From a bacterium (GTDB lineage Bacteria > Desulfobacterota > DSWW01): a stretch of 64,000 bases of DNA. This document shows positions 14,483-24,100 of this stretch, one piece after another. The stretch's first letter is position 1. Every line of letters begins with the position of its first letter. A program made the translations under genes and the position numbers. The DNA lies in contig JANQFG010000211.1 of the NCBI GenBank assembly GCA_028277985.1, positions 56,621-120,620 of the forward strand. Direction: 5' to 3'. Below the pieces are notes generated by a model. The model ran no database searches. It was given only the letters and a program-made list of their open reading frames with translations, and was not told the origin of the DNA.

Positions 14483-16582
14483 ATGAGGTTCGGGTACAGA
14501 GGAAGTGTCCTGGAAGTGGAGTTGGATCAGAGAGACTCCCGTGTAACGGATCTGCCCGAAGAAGATGCAGGCAGATTCATCGGCGGCTCGGGCCTCAATG
14601 CCTGGCTGCTGTACCAGAGCCTGCGACCTTCGACAAGAGCCACCGATCCGGATAACCCCCTCGTATTTGGAGCCGGCCCCCTTGTGGGAACGTCCTTCCC
14701 AACTTCGGCCAGATCGACTTTCACCGCGCTCAGCCCCCTCACCGGTGTTTTCGGTGACTCCAACGGGGGCGGCCTCTTTGGCGTTCAGGTGAAGAGGGCC
14801 GGTTACGATCATATGGTCATACGAGGTGCTTCGGACAGACCCTGCTACCTGACCGTTGCCCCAAACGGCAACTGCAAGATCGAAGATGCATCCGATTTGT
14901 GGGGCGAGGATACGCTTGAAACCGAAAGAATTCTGAAGAAGAAATATCCAAAGGCGGTGGTCGCATCCATCGGCCCAGCCGGAGAGAACCTTGTGAGGTA
15001 CGCCAGCATCCAGTTCGAGCGGAATGCCCATTCGTTCTCTCGGGCCGGAATGGGTGCCGTCATGGGGTCGAAGAATCTGAAGGCTATCGTCGTGCACGGC
15101 GGCGGGGGCATCCCCGTCAAGAATCCGGAAGAAACCGGAAGGATTTCTGAAGCGATCAAGCAGGCAGCAAAAGAGTGTGCCTTCCCCAAGCTGTTCACCC
15201 GGTACGGCACGCCCATGTTCATCAATCTGCTCGAATCCCTGGGCCTCGTATATGGGGAGAACTGGAGGCGCAGGATCGAGCATTCGGATATCACGTCTCT
15301 GGACATCGCCGCATTTCATGATGCCGCGGAATCGAAGTCTCACGGGTGCTATCGTTGCCCACTGCGATGCGGCAAGCACTGGCGGATCCGACAGGGGCCC
15401 CATGCGGGCGAGGAAGGCTTCAAATATGAAGTTGCCTTCATCATGACCCTGGGCATGAGTCTGGGTCTTCGTGATGTCCCCTCCATCCTTCATATCGTCA
15501 ACAAGCTGAATCGTATGGGAATCGACGTCAACGAGTTCGCCGGTACTCTCGGCATGGCCACGGATGCCTATCAAAAAGGCGTCCTGAGCCGGGACGCGAC
15601 CGATGGATTCAGCTTCGACTGGGGCAACGCAGAAGCGTATGCATCGATCATCGACTGGATTTCCGAGCGCAGGGGATTCGGCGGCATCCTGGCCGAAGGC
15701 ACGAAGAGGGCGGCAGTTGAGATCGGTGGAGGAGCAGAAGACTACGCCCTCCACATGAAGGGCATGCACTGGCCGGCCCATTCCGCGCCTCCCTTTGTCC
15801 TTGCCTTCTCTCTGTCCACAAGGGGAGGCGACTTCCTCAAGGCGATGCCCTACCTTCTCATGCAGTCCACAAACAAGGAGGTGTGCCGTAAGCTCTTCGG
15901 GGCTTCCTCCGAAACGATGGACATCTATTCTCACGAAGCCAAGGGACGGGCCGTATGGTGGCACGAGAACTACAAGCTGCTTCTCGACAGCCTGGGCGTC
16001 TGTTTCTACCTGGGGCTTTCCCTGCTGCCCCATGGTCGGTTGCTTCCGGAAGAACTGGCGGTTGCTTATCGTGGCGTCACAGGCATCGACGTGGATGGAA
16101 AGACCCTTCTGAAAGCTGCGGAGAGCTCGAACCAGATCCAACGCGCCATCAACGCGTGCCAGGGGATGGATCGAAAGAACGATGCTTTCACGAGAAGGCC
16201 GGAGCAGGACAGCTGGGCGCAAGGTATCGATCTCGACCTGCCCGGCATGCTGGATGAGTATTATGCCTATCGGGGGCTTTCCCGAACGGGGCTTCCAACG
16301 ACGGAACGCTTGCGGAGTGCAGGGCTGCAGGACCTTGCGGTCGATCTGGGAGAGAAAGGTCTGCTGGACTGCTGCCTGGAGGCGGACGAGGATTGCTTTC
16401 CTGACAGCATCATCAAGAATCCGAAGCCCGAGGACCTGGGAAGAAGCATCAAGGCAAGAATCCAGGACAAGGTCAGGAAGCGGGTCATGGCAAAGCTCTC
16501 CGAAGATCCCCTCACATATCGAGAGCACTTCAGGAAACAGGGATGCAAACGGAGGAAGAGACGAAAGAATCGCAACGGATGA
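14483..16582 (+). CDS. Aldehyde:ferredoxin oxidoreductase family protein (tungsten-type)
   Basis: A 699-residue AOR-family enzyme. The [4Fe-4S] cluster ligands are Cys289, Cys292 and Cys296 in HGCYRCPLRCG, with the distal ligand probably Cys559 in NACQGMD; the first three positions coincide almost exactly with those of the classic archaeal AOR. The N-terminal domain shows GFxG-type pterin contacts (YRGSVLEVEL, RFIGGSGLNAWLL) and ARAGMGAVMGSKNLKAIVVH-like SRAGMGAVMGSKNLKAIVV. Such enzymes use a bis-tungstopterin to interconvert aldehydes and carboxylic acids with ferredoxin; BamB-type reductases are distant relatives. It is longer than the ~605-aa archaeal enzymes, with a charged C-terminal tail (KRRKRRKNRNG). 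No partner subunit is adjacent. A lipoprotein acylase gene follows after 62 nt. Confidence 0.88.
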   Translation: MRFGYRGSVLEVELDQRDSRVTDLPEEDAGRFIGGSGLNAWLLYQSLRPSTRATDPDNPLVFGAGPLVGTSFPTSARSTFTALSPLTGVFGDSNGGGLFGVQVKRAGYDHMVIRGASDRPCYLTVAPNGNCKIEDASDLWGEDTLETERILKKKYPKAVVASIGPAGENLVRYASIQFERNAHSFSRAGMGAVMGSKNLKAIVVHGGGGIPVKNPEETGRISEAIKQAAKECAFPKLFTRYGTPMFINLLESLGLVYGENWRRRIEHSDITSLDIAAFHDAAESKSHGCYRCPLRCGKHWRIRQGPHAGEEGFKYEVAFIMTLGMSLGLRDVPSILHIVNKLNRMGIDVNEFAGTLGMATDAYQKGVLSRDATDGFSFDWGNAEAYASIIDWISERRGFGGILAEGTKRAAVEIGGGAEDYALHMKGMHWPAHSAPPFVLAFSLSTRGGDFLKAMPYLLMQSTNKEVCRKLFGASSETMDIYSHEAKGRAVWWHENYKLLLDSLGVCFYLGLSLLPHGRLLPEELAVAYRGVTGIDVDGKTLLKAAESSNQIQRAINACQGMDRKNDAFTRRPEQDSWAQGIDLDLPGMLDEYYAYRGLSRTGLPTTERLRSAGLQDLAVDLGEKGLLDCCLEADEDCFPDSIIKNPKPEDLGRSIKARIQDKVRKRVMAKLSEDPLTYREHFRKQGCKRRKRRKNRNG

Positions 16583-16644
16583 TCTCCTTGATCCCTCCCT
16601 ACGCTTCTGGCAGACTGCGGGTGAATTCCATGGGAGGGAATACA

Positions 16645-19086
16645 TTGAAGAACAGTGCTCTGATCGGTTTGCTTGCCCTGATGACGATGGCCGCCTGCAG
16701 CAGTGACGACGACACTCTTTCCGTGCAACCGATGCCGGACTACGATGTCACGGTCACGCGGACGACATACGGCATTCCCCACATCAACGGCTCCAACCCC
16801 GGGAGCCTTGGCTACGGCTACGGCTACGCCTTTGCACAGGACAATATGTGCACCCTGATGGAGGACCTGGTCGCGATCCGTGGGGAGCGCTCCAAATACT
16901 GGGGAGGCGACGGCTCATACACCATTCGGCCCTCGGGAGTCTCTCCGAATAACGTTGACAACGACTTCTTCTGGAAACTGGTGGCCGACGCAGACGCGGT
17001 CCGCCGTTTTCGAAATGCAGCGGATCCGGAGGTTCGGCAGATCGTGCACGGATACGTGGACGGTCTCAACCGCTATATGGAAGAGCTGAAGGCCGGCCAA
17101 CACCCCGGCGAACAGGCTGAGTGCGCCAACGCCCCTTATCTGCAGCCCATCACGGACGACGACATGTACAGACGGTTCATCCGTCTTTCCGTATTGGCCA
17201 GCTCGGGGGTCCTGATAACGGAGATCGCCACAGCCGCGCCTCCAGGGTTGGGTGCGGCCGGGTTTGCCGAGGACCCTGCCGATCAGATCGAGGTCTTCAA
17301 GAAGATGGCCCCGGCGGAGCGGCCATTCAAGCATCTGCGCAGCAAGGGCTTCGGCAGCAACATGTATGCCCTTGGCCCGGAGACCACGGGCGGCGAGCCG
17401 ATCGTCTTCGGGAATCCTCATTTTCCGTGGCTCGGGACCGAGAGGTTCTACCTGGCGCATCTGACCCTCCCGGGCAGGATCGACATAGCCGGTGCCTCCC
17501 TGTTCGGGGCGCCGGTCGTGATGATCGGGTTCAACGATCACTTCGCGTGGAGCCATACCGTATCGACCGCATATCGTTTCACCATGTATGGTCTCTCGAT
17601 CAACCCTGCGAACCCGACGCAATACACCTACAACGGCCAAATGGAGGACATGACGGCCGTTCCTCTTTCCGTGGAGGTGCTCAACCCGGATGGTTCGACG
17701 ACCACGCAGCAACGCACGCTCTACCGTTCCCGTTATGGGCCGATGCTGGTGTTCCGGGTCGGCAGCATACCCGTGCTGGGTTGGTCCCGGTCGACCGCCT
17801 TCACATTGAGAGATGCAAACTTCGAGAACGACCGCGTGATAGACCAGTTCTACAAGTGGAACACGGCGCAGAGCCTGGATGAGTTTAAGCAGCTCCACGG
17901 CAGCGTACTGGGGGTGCCGTGGGTCAACACGGTCGCCTCGGGCCCGGGCGGCGATGCCTACTACGGCGATGTGAGTGTCGTGCCGAACGTGACGGATGTC
18001 CAGGCGGAGAGCTGCGCCGTTCCGCTCTTCAGTGAGCTCGTGGGCCTTCTCATTCCCGGCCTCCCGGTTATGGACGGCAGCCGCACGGAGTGCGAGTGGG
18101 GCACGGACTCGGATGCACCGGTACCCGGCATCTTCGGCCCCGGCAATCTGCCGACCCTGGAACGCGAGGACTGGGTATCCAACATGAACGACAGCTACTG
18201 GCTCACCAATCCGGCCGAGCCCGTTACAGGATACAGCCGCATCATCGGCGACGAGGGTGCCGAGAGATCTCTGCGTACGCGGAAGGGCATCCGGCAGGTC
18301 CAGCAGCGCCTCGACGGCAGTGACGGTCTGGGCGCACCCAACTTGTTCGATGTGCCGAAGCTCAAGGAGATCGTGCTCTCCGGGCAGATCTACAGCGGGG
18401 ATCTGGCGAGGGATTCGGTTCTGAGCGATCTGTGCCCGAGGGCCGGGCTCTTCTTTGACACGGGAGCTGCGTGCAGCGCACTCCAGCAGTGGGATGGCTC
18501 TGCCTCATTGAGCTCGGTCGGTTTCCCGGTCTGGAAGGAATTCTGGGGGAACGTCCTCAGCCAACCCTCCAGCTATTGGACCACACCGTTCAACATCAAC
18601 GACCCGGTGAACACGCCCAGAGGCCTCAACACTTCACGGTTCGGGGTGCAGAAGGCATTGTATGATGCGCAGACCCGGATCCAGAACGCGGGGCTCTCGT
18701 TCACTGCGCCGCTGAGCGAGCAGCAGCATTCCGCTGCCAACGACCCGGCGATCCCGGTTTTCGGGGCCGGGGGCTCGATCGGCGCGTTCACGATCGCGGA
18801 TGATTCAGAGCACGGGCAGGACCCGGACAGCCTGGGGCCGCACGGCTATCACATCGATTTCGGCAACAGCTATATTCAGATCGTGACGTGGGACGAGAAT
18901 GGTGTACGCGCAGAGGGCTTCCTCACCTATTCCCAGTCCACGGATCCGGCCAACCCGCACTATGCCGACTTCACCCAGGCGTACTCCCAGAAGCTCTGGC
19001 ACCGGTTCCCCTTCTACCAGGACGAGATCGACGCGGCGCAGGAAAGCCAGATCGTGCTGACCGGCACTCCGACAAGCACGCGGTAG
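16645..19086 (+). CDS. Penicillin acylase-family Ntn hydrolase, lipoprotein
   Basis: About 813 residues. I place the start at TTG 16645, 6 nt after GGGAGGG: this gives a clean lipoprotein signal (KNSALIGLLALMTMAAC), whereas in-frame upstream ATGs (16630, 16579) put a charged stretch first. The mature protein begins CSSDDD. The family autocleaves a precursor to expose an N-terminal serine; here Ser238 in KGFGSNMYALGPE is the expected nucleophile, followed by GNPHFPWLGTERFYLAHL and the GxFG/NDHFAWSHT segment. Relatives hydrolyse beta-lactam side chains, acyl-homoserine lactones or aculeacin-type acyl peptides in the periplasm. Lipid anchoring to the envelope is unusual for the secreted enzymes. 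Substrate unknown. It follows the AOR gene by 62 nt and may share its transcript. Confidence 0.88.
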   Translation: MKNSALIGLLALMTMAACSSDDDTLSVQPMPDYDVTVTRTTYGIPHINGSNPGSLGYGYGYAFAQDNMCTLMEDLVAIRGERSKYWGGDGSYTIRPSGVSPNNVDNDFFWKLVADADAVRRFRNAADPEVRQIVHGYVDGLNRYMEELKAGQHPGEQAECANAPYLQPITDDDMYRRFIRLSVLASSGVLITEIATAAPPGLGAAGFAEDPADQIEVFKKMAPAERPFKHLRSKGFGSNMYALGPETTGGEPIVFGNPHFPWLGTERFYLAHLTLPGRIDIAGASLFGAPVVMIGFNDHFAWSHTVSTAYRFTMYGLSINPANPTQYTYNGQMEDMTAVPLSVEVLNPDGSTTTQQRTLYRSRYGPMLVFRVGSIPVLGWSRSTAFTLRDANFENDRVIDQFYKWNTAQSLDEFKQLHGSVLGVPWVNTVASGPGGDAYYGDVSVVPNVTDVQAESCAVPLFSELVGLLIPGLPVMDGSRTECEWGTDSDAPVPGIFGPGNLPTLEREDWVSNMNDSYWLTNPAEPVTGYSRIIGDEGAERSLRTRKGIRQVQQRLDGSDGLGAPNLFDVPKLKEIVLSGQIYSGDLARDSVLSDLCPRAGLFFDTGAACSALQQWDGSASLSSVGFPVWKEFWGNVLSQPSSYWTTPFNINDPVNTPRGLNTSRFGVQKALYDAQTRIQNAGLSFTAPLSEQQHSAANDPAIPVFGAGGSIGAFTIADDSEHGQDPDSLGPHGYHIDFGNSYIQIVTWDENGVRAEGFLTYSQSTDPANPHYADFTQAYSQKLWHRFPFYQDEIDAAQESQIVLTGTPTSTR

Positions 19087-19274
19087 TCGAGCATAGCCGG
19101 CTCGTATTCCTGCCACGCTCTCCCCCGAAGGGCCGCCGATTTCCACCAACGGCTGGTGCCTGCTCCCGAATGTCACCTCCGTGCACCGAAGCGGCCTTGT
19201 GCCGGTAAGCCGACGGCAATAGGCTGGATTCCATGAGTAGCCATGGAATCCGAAACAGGTGAAGAGGAGACAAC

Positions 19275-20081
19275 ATGAGCAGCTTTAGAAGGTCTTATGA
19301 AGAGATCGAAAGGGAAATGTCCGGGAAGAGAGAGACCGAAGTAAGCGGGGCGAAGATCCTCATCGCCTTCTGGGAGACGAAGAAGGCGATCGTGGAAGGA
19401 GTGATTCCTGCGCCCCTGGTCCCGGCCGATATCCCCCTGGGGATTTCCTTCATAGCGAGCTTTGACGGGACGAGCGCCGGGGTTCCGTACAATGAAAGCG
19501 CCCTCGTACAGAGAGTCTCCTACAAAGGAGAACTCGGAAGCTATTATCTGGGAATGCATGTTACGGATGACAGGTCCGCCTTTGCAGGTCGCGAGTACTG
19601 TGGTTTTCCCAAGAAGGTTGCAGACATCCGGCTCGACCGAAAAGAAGACATGGTAAGAGGCTGGACGGAACGGCTGGGAACGCGATGTATCGAAATCGAG
19701 GCATCCATGGACGGATCATTCAATGAACGGGATGCACTCGCAAGTCTCGAAAGTGTGGGATTTCTTCCGGACAAGGATCGGCTGGCCGTCACATTTCTAT
19801 TCAAGCATTTCTTCAACCCGGAGAGAACGGATTTTGACTTTCCGCCCACCCTGGTCAGACAACAGACCCGGTTTACCGTTCACAAGGTGGAGATGGGCAA
19901 GGCGAGCATTCAACTCGACTCTTCGCATCACGATCCGTGGGGAGAGATAGAAATCGTCCGCCCTTTGGGAGCACTGTATATCGAAGCTGACTTCACGATG
20001 TTTCCGGGGAAGTCGGTTTGTGAGGTCGATGCAAGAGAGTTCCTCCCCTATGCCTTTGCAAAATGGGACTGGCACCAGTGA
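19275..20081 (+). CDS. Acetoacetate decarboxylase-family protein
   Basis: A 268-residue protein of the ADC family. The key stretch is REYCGFPKKVADI, with the Schiff-base lysine at residue 113 or 114 (ADC consensus E-x-x-G-x-P-K-K). Other marks are YYLGMHVTDD and a C-terminal beta-cone. Classical ADC turns acetoacetate into acetone and CO2; many ADC-like relatives have other activities. Acetoacetate is also the product of the HMG-CoA lyase encoded 17 kb away, but there is no direct linkage. RBS GAAGAGGAG precedes the ATG. It converges with the thioesterase gene. Confidence 0.85.
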   Translation: MSSFRRSYEEIEREMSGKRETEVSGAKILIAFWETKKAIVEGVIPAPLVPADIPLGISFIASFDGTSAGVPYNESALVQRVSYKGELGSYYLGMHVTDDRSAFAGREYCGFPKKVADIRLDRKEDMVRGWTERLGTRCIEIEASMDGSFNERDALASLESVGFLPDKDRLAVTFLFKHFFNPERTDFDFPPTLVRQQTRFTVHKVEMGKASIQLDSSHHDPWGEIEIVRPLGALYIEADFTMFPGKSVCEVDAREFLPYAFAKWDWHQ

Positions 20082-20106
20082 ATCGCGGAAAGAGCACATG
20101 TAGTGC

Positions 20107-20132
20107 GGAACTCCTTAGACAGCAGGAGTCCC
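20107..20132. terminator. Short hairpin between convergent genes
   Basis: ACTCCT (20110-20115) pairs with AGGAGT (20124-20129), extended by GG/CC across one mismatch. It lies between the stops of the ADC-like and thioesterase genes. Weak; no T-tract. Confidence 0.3.
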
Positions 20133-20588
20133 CTAACTCTCGACACCTTCACGGTCGTAGACAGACATGATGGTGCCGACCATGGTCGCCACCAGGCTTT
20201 CGGCACCCTCCGTGTGGGAGAACAGCTTGCCTTCAGTTACCGTGATGGTTCTGCCGGGCTTGATGACCTTCCCAACCGCTCTGAATCGATCGCCTTTGGC
20301 AGGCGCCAGCAGATTCACCTTGAACTCGACCGTCAGAACGGCGGCGTTCTCCGGCATGAGGGAGAAGGCTGCATATCCGCAGGCAGTGTCCAGCACTGTC
20401 GAGACGATACCGGCATGGAGGAACCCGTGCTGTTGCGTCAACTTCGGTTGATACGGAAACTCCAAACCGACCTCACCCGGTCGAACATCACGGATTGACG
20501 CTTGAATTGTCTTCATGACCTGCTGCCGGTCGAAGCTCTCCATGACTCTTCGCTTGTAGTCACGAGTCTTCTCGAGTCGTGAACACAT
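20133..20588 (-). CDS. PaaI-type hotdog-fold thioesterase
   Basis: A 151-residue hotdog protein. The catalytic-site region is TQQHGFLHAGIVSTVLDTAC (HG-x-hhH-x-G-x9-D/E), followed by VLTVEFKVNLLAPAKGD, the family's central helix and strand. Such enzymes hydrolyse acyl-CoA thioesters in the cytoplasm, often phenylacetyl- or hydroxyphenylacetyl-CoA. ATG 20588 has GGAAGG upstream at good spacing; an in-frame upstream start at 20618 would add ten residues containing the RBS. It stands alone, transcribed toward the ADC-family gene. Confidence 0.88.
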   Translation of the reverse strand: MCSRLEKTRDYKRRVMESFDRQQVMKTIQASIRDVRPGEVGLEFPYQPKLTQQHGFLHAGIVSTVLDTACGYAAFSLMPENAAVLTVEFKVNLLAPAKGDRFRAVGKVIKPGRTITVTEGKLFSHTEGAESLVATMVGTIMSVYDREGVES

Positions 20589-20618
20589 AGTTGCGCCTTC
20601 CTTCTCTCCAGTCACCAA

Positions 20619-21106
20619 GCCGGATCATCTATTGTATACACATCAATAGTTGAGATATCAACAAAAAGGTCGGAGCTTTCGCCTTGTTGCTTTCTTGGGG
20701 GTAGACTGGTTCTTGCCCGTCCTAGCTAATAAAATGGCTTTTTTTTTGACAACAGCTCCCTGTTGTAGTAGCTAATCGATAACCACGTGGGGTGGAGTTC
20801 ACCTTCGCCCTGATTGCATCCTCAGCCGTACTTGAAACACACAAGAGGGCATCGTTGTCTTCTCTGGAGCCTTCCACAAAGCAGTTCTCGCCCGGCGAGC
20901 AGAAGACTCCACACGCGTGTAAGAATTCATCCGAGAGAACGTCTGTTGTCTTGGGAGACCTTCGTGTAAATGGAGGGCCTACAAAAGGAAGCCCCCGTGT
21001 CTCGCGCTGTGAGGTTATAACGGCAGTTATATAGGCCTTCAGATTGATCGCCGGCATTGCGCGCATCTTCCTCATCCTTCACAAAGCGAAGAAAGAGGTG
21101 CCGACC
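20619..21106. other. 488-nt intergenic region before the giant RHS gene
   Basis: No coding frame here looks real. It contains an isolated TTGACA (20747-20752) after a T-run, with no good -10 at 17 nt, and several short AT-rich repeats (TAGCTAAT/GTAGCTAAT). The giant gene's promoter is expected here but I cannot place it with confidence. Confidence 0.5.
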
Positions 21107-24100
21107 GTGGACCCGAAAAGGAACTTTTTCCAGTCTATCGCGAAGTTGCTCACCCTTGTGATGATCCTGCAGGGCCTGCCTCTCTGGCAACTCAGTCAAG
21201 CGTATCAGTGGCACCCGGCCAGATACTTGGACGCGATGAGCCGGCTCGTCCGGTTCCTCGGGACGCAACCGGTGGAAGCGGCTGTCCCCGAAGGGCATGC
21301 TGTGGCAACAGGCGCCGGTTTGGGTGGGGAGTTCATGGTTCTGGCATTCGATTGGAACGATGCAACGGTTCCGATGCCTGGTGACCTGGATGGTGACTGT
21401 GACGTAGATACCAATGACCTGGAGATCATCCTGGAGGCCAGAAACACTCCATCCAGCGGACCTGATGACCCCCGCGATCTGGATGGCGATGGCATGATCA
21501 CGGTCCTCGACGGCCGCAGATGCGTCCTGATCTGCACCAGGCCACGATGCATGGTTGAACCCTACCAGGTGAATGTGCCCAACGTAGTCACAATGACACA
21601 AGATGCCGCGGCGACTGCAATCGAGGCCGCCGGCCTTACTGTAGGGGGTATTGTCGAGCAGGAGAGTGAGACGATTCCCGAAGGCTCGGTGATCGGCCAG
21701 AGCCGGGCCGCCGGGAGTGCTGTCGCCCCAGGTTGTGAGATCCATCTTCTCGTATCCGAAGACACTACCCCGAATGTCGCCCCAACCGCTAACGCAGGGC
21801 CCGACCAATCCCATACTCTGGCGGTCGGCCAGTTGGAAATGCCTGTCACACTGGATGGGACAGGCTCCACCGATCCGGACGGAGAGGTCGTCAGCTGTGT
21901 ATGGACGGGCTCTCCCGACCCTGCGGATACCCTCCAGTCAACTCTCAACCTACAGGCTGGTACCTACACATTCAGCCTCGTGGTCACCGACAACGAAGGT
22001 GCAGAGAGTCAGCCTGACTCGATGACAGTCACAATCGAGGCCCTCCATCCTCCGGTGATCACCTCCACCCCGGTCACAACCGCCACGGAAGATCAACCCT
22101 ACAGCTATGATGTGGAAGCCTCCGACCAGGATGTCGGCGACACCTTGACCTTCTCCCTGGACGTGGCTCCCACGAATATGACGATCGACCCGACTACGGG
22201 CCTGACCCAGTGGTCCCCAGGCAACCCCGATGTGGGGTCTCATCCGGTCACGGTTCGAGTCGTGGACCCACATGGGCTCTTCGACACCCAGTCTTTTGAG
22301 ATCAACGTCCTAAATGTGAATGATCCGCCGGAAATCGTTCCGATCCAAGACCAGGAGATGGACGAAAGTGCCACTCTCAATATCCCCGTTTCGGGTTCGG
22401 ATGTAGATGGAGACCCGTTGACCTTGTCTGCCAGCGGACTGCCACCTTTCGCCTCCCTCACAGACAACGGGGATGGAACCGGAAGCATTTCCCTCACTCC
22501 AAGCTTTGACGATGCCGGACAGTATCCGGTGACCGTGACTGTGAGCGATGGGGAGTTGATAGATTCAGATGACTTCCTTCTGCAAGTGACCAACGTCAAC
22601 CGTGCACCGACGGCGAATGCAGGCGGCCCCTATGAGGTAGAGGTCGGGGAATCTATAGACTTTGACGGAAGCATGTCGAACGATCCTGACGGGGATCCTC
22701 TGACCTACTTGTGGAATTTCGGTGACGGCAGCCCGGAAGCGTCTGGAGTTCAGACTTCACACACATACTCCGGCGATGGCACATACAACGTAACCCTGAC
22801 CGTGGATGACGGGCAGGGGGGACAAGATACACATACAACAACTGCCGTAGTGAACTTGCCGCCGGACATGGATCTCCAACCCGTGACCATGGATGTCAGC
22901 GGCGTAGCGGTCGACCCTCAAACGCTGGAGATGAGTGGCAGTGTTCTGGTCGAGATCCGGAACAACGGAACAACAGACATCTCTGAAGCTCACGGACTGG
23001 CCCTTTTTGAAGACACCAACAGGAATCAGACTCTCGACATAGGATCAGATCAAGTCTTGGGTAGCGCCACTATCCCTGATGGCCCATCAGGAGGAAGTGT
23101 AGTCACGATTTCGGTCGAAATAGGGGGCATCGCGGTATTCGCAGGGAATCTGATCTATGCCTTTGTCGATGCAGAGGACCGGATCGATGAGACGAATGAG
23201 GATAACAACATCACTCACAGCATGGCAGATTGCGAATATACTCCGCCGGTGGGCGAATTCGATCCGGTGCTTGAGTGGGAATGGACGGAAACTGCGGTCA
23301 ACAGATCGTCAGTGAATGTGATGTGCGCTCCTGCCGTCGCAAATCTCACCGATGATAACGCCGATGGGCGAATTGACCAAAAGGATATTCCGGATTTGGT
23401 CTTCAATACTTTCGCAGGCTCGGAATACAATCGAAACGGGACATTGCGCGCGATAAGCGGAGATGGCAGCGGGGAGTGGTTTACTATAACCGACTATGAG
23501 ACGACTCCAGGATGTAGCCCAGCAGTTGGTGATATAGACGGCGATGGTATCCCGGAAATCATTACCGTAGAAGATTATTCGGTCTATCGCGAAACGGCCC
23601 GAGTGCTCGCGTTCGACAATTATGGACATCTTAAATGGGCTAGTGATGATCTTACTTTCTCATACTTGCCAAGCTATTCCAGCCTGAGCATAGCGGACAT
23701 CGATAGTGACGGGAATCCGGAGGTAGTAGTTGGAAATACAGTCCTCAGAAATGACGGTTCCACGTTCTGGATCGGGGCGGAGGCCTGCAATGTGGTCAAT
23801 TCAACCGTTGCCGACCTCGACTTGGATGGAAGAGGGGAAATAATCGATGGAAATACGATATATGATTGGAATGGAGACATACTTTGGCATGATGCATCAA
23901 TGGGGGACGGATTCGCGGCGGTAGCTAACTTCGACAGCGATCCATTTCCCGAAATCGTCCAGGTCGCAGCAGGGTATGTGTATTTGCTTGAGGGCAATGG
24001 AGATGTCATTTGGGGGCCGATTGATCTTCCCCCCGCTGGGTTCAATAGAGATCATGGCGGGCCACCCACAATAGCCGACTATGACAACGACGGGGAGCCG

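Noticed and set aside
14453..16645. 730-codon minus-strand frame opposite the AOR gene
   Set aside because: No domain or RBS; it is a composition shadow of the high-GC AOR gene, whose cluster ligands and length are clear.
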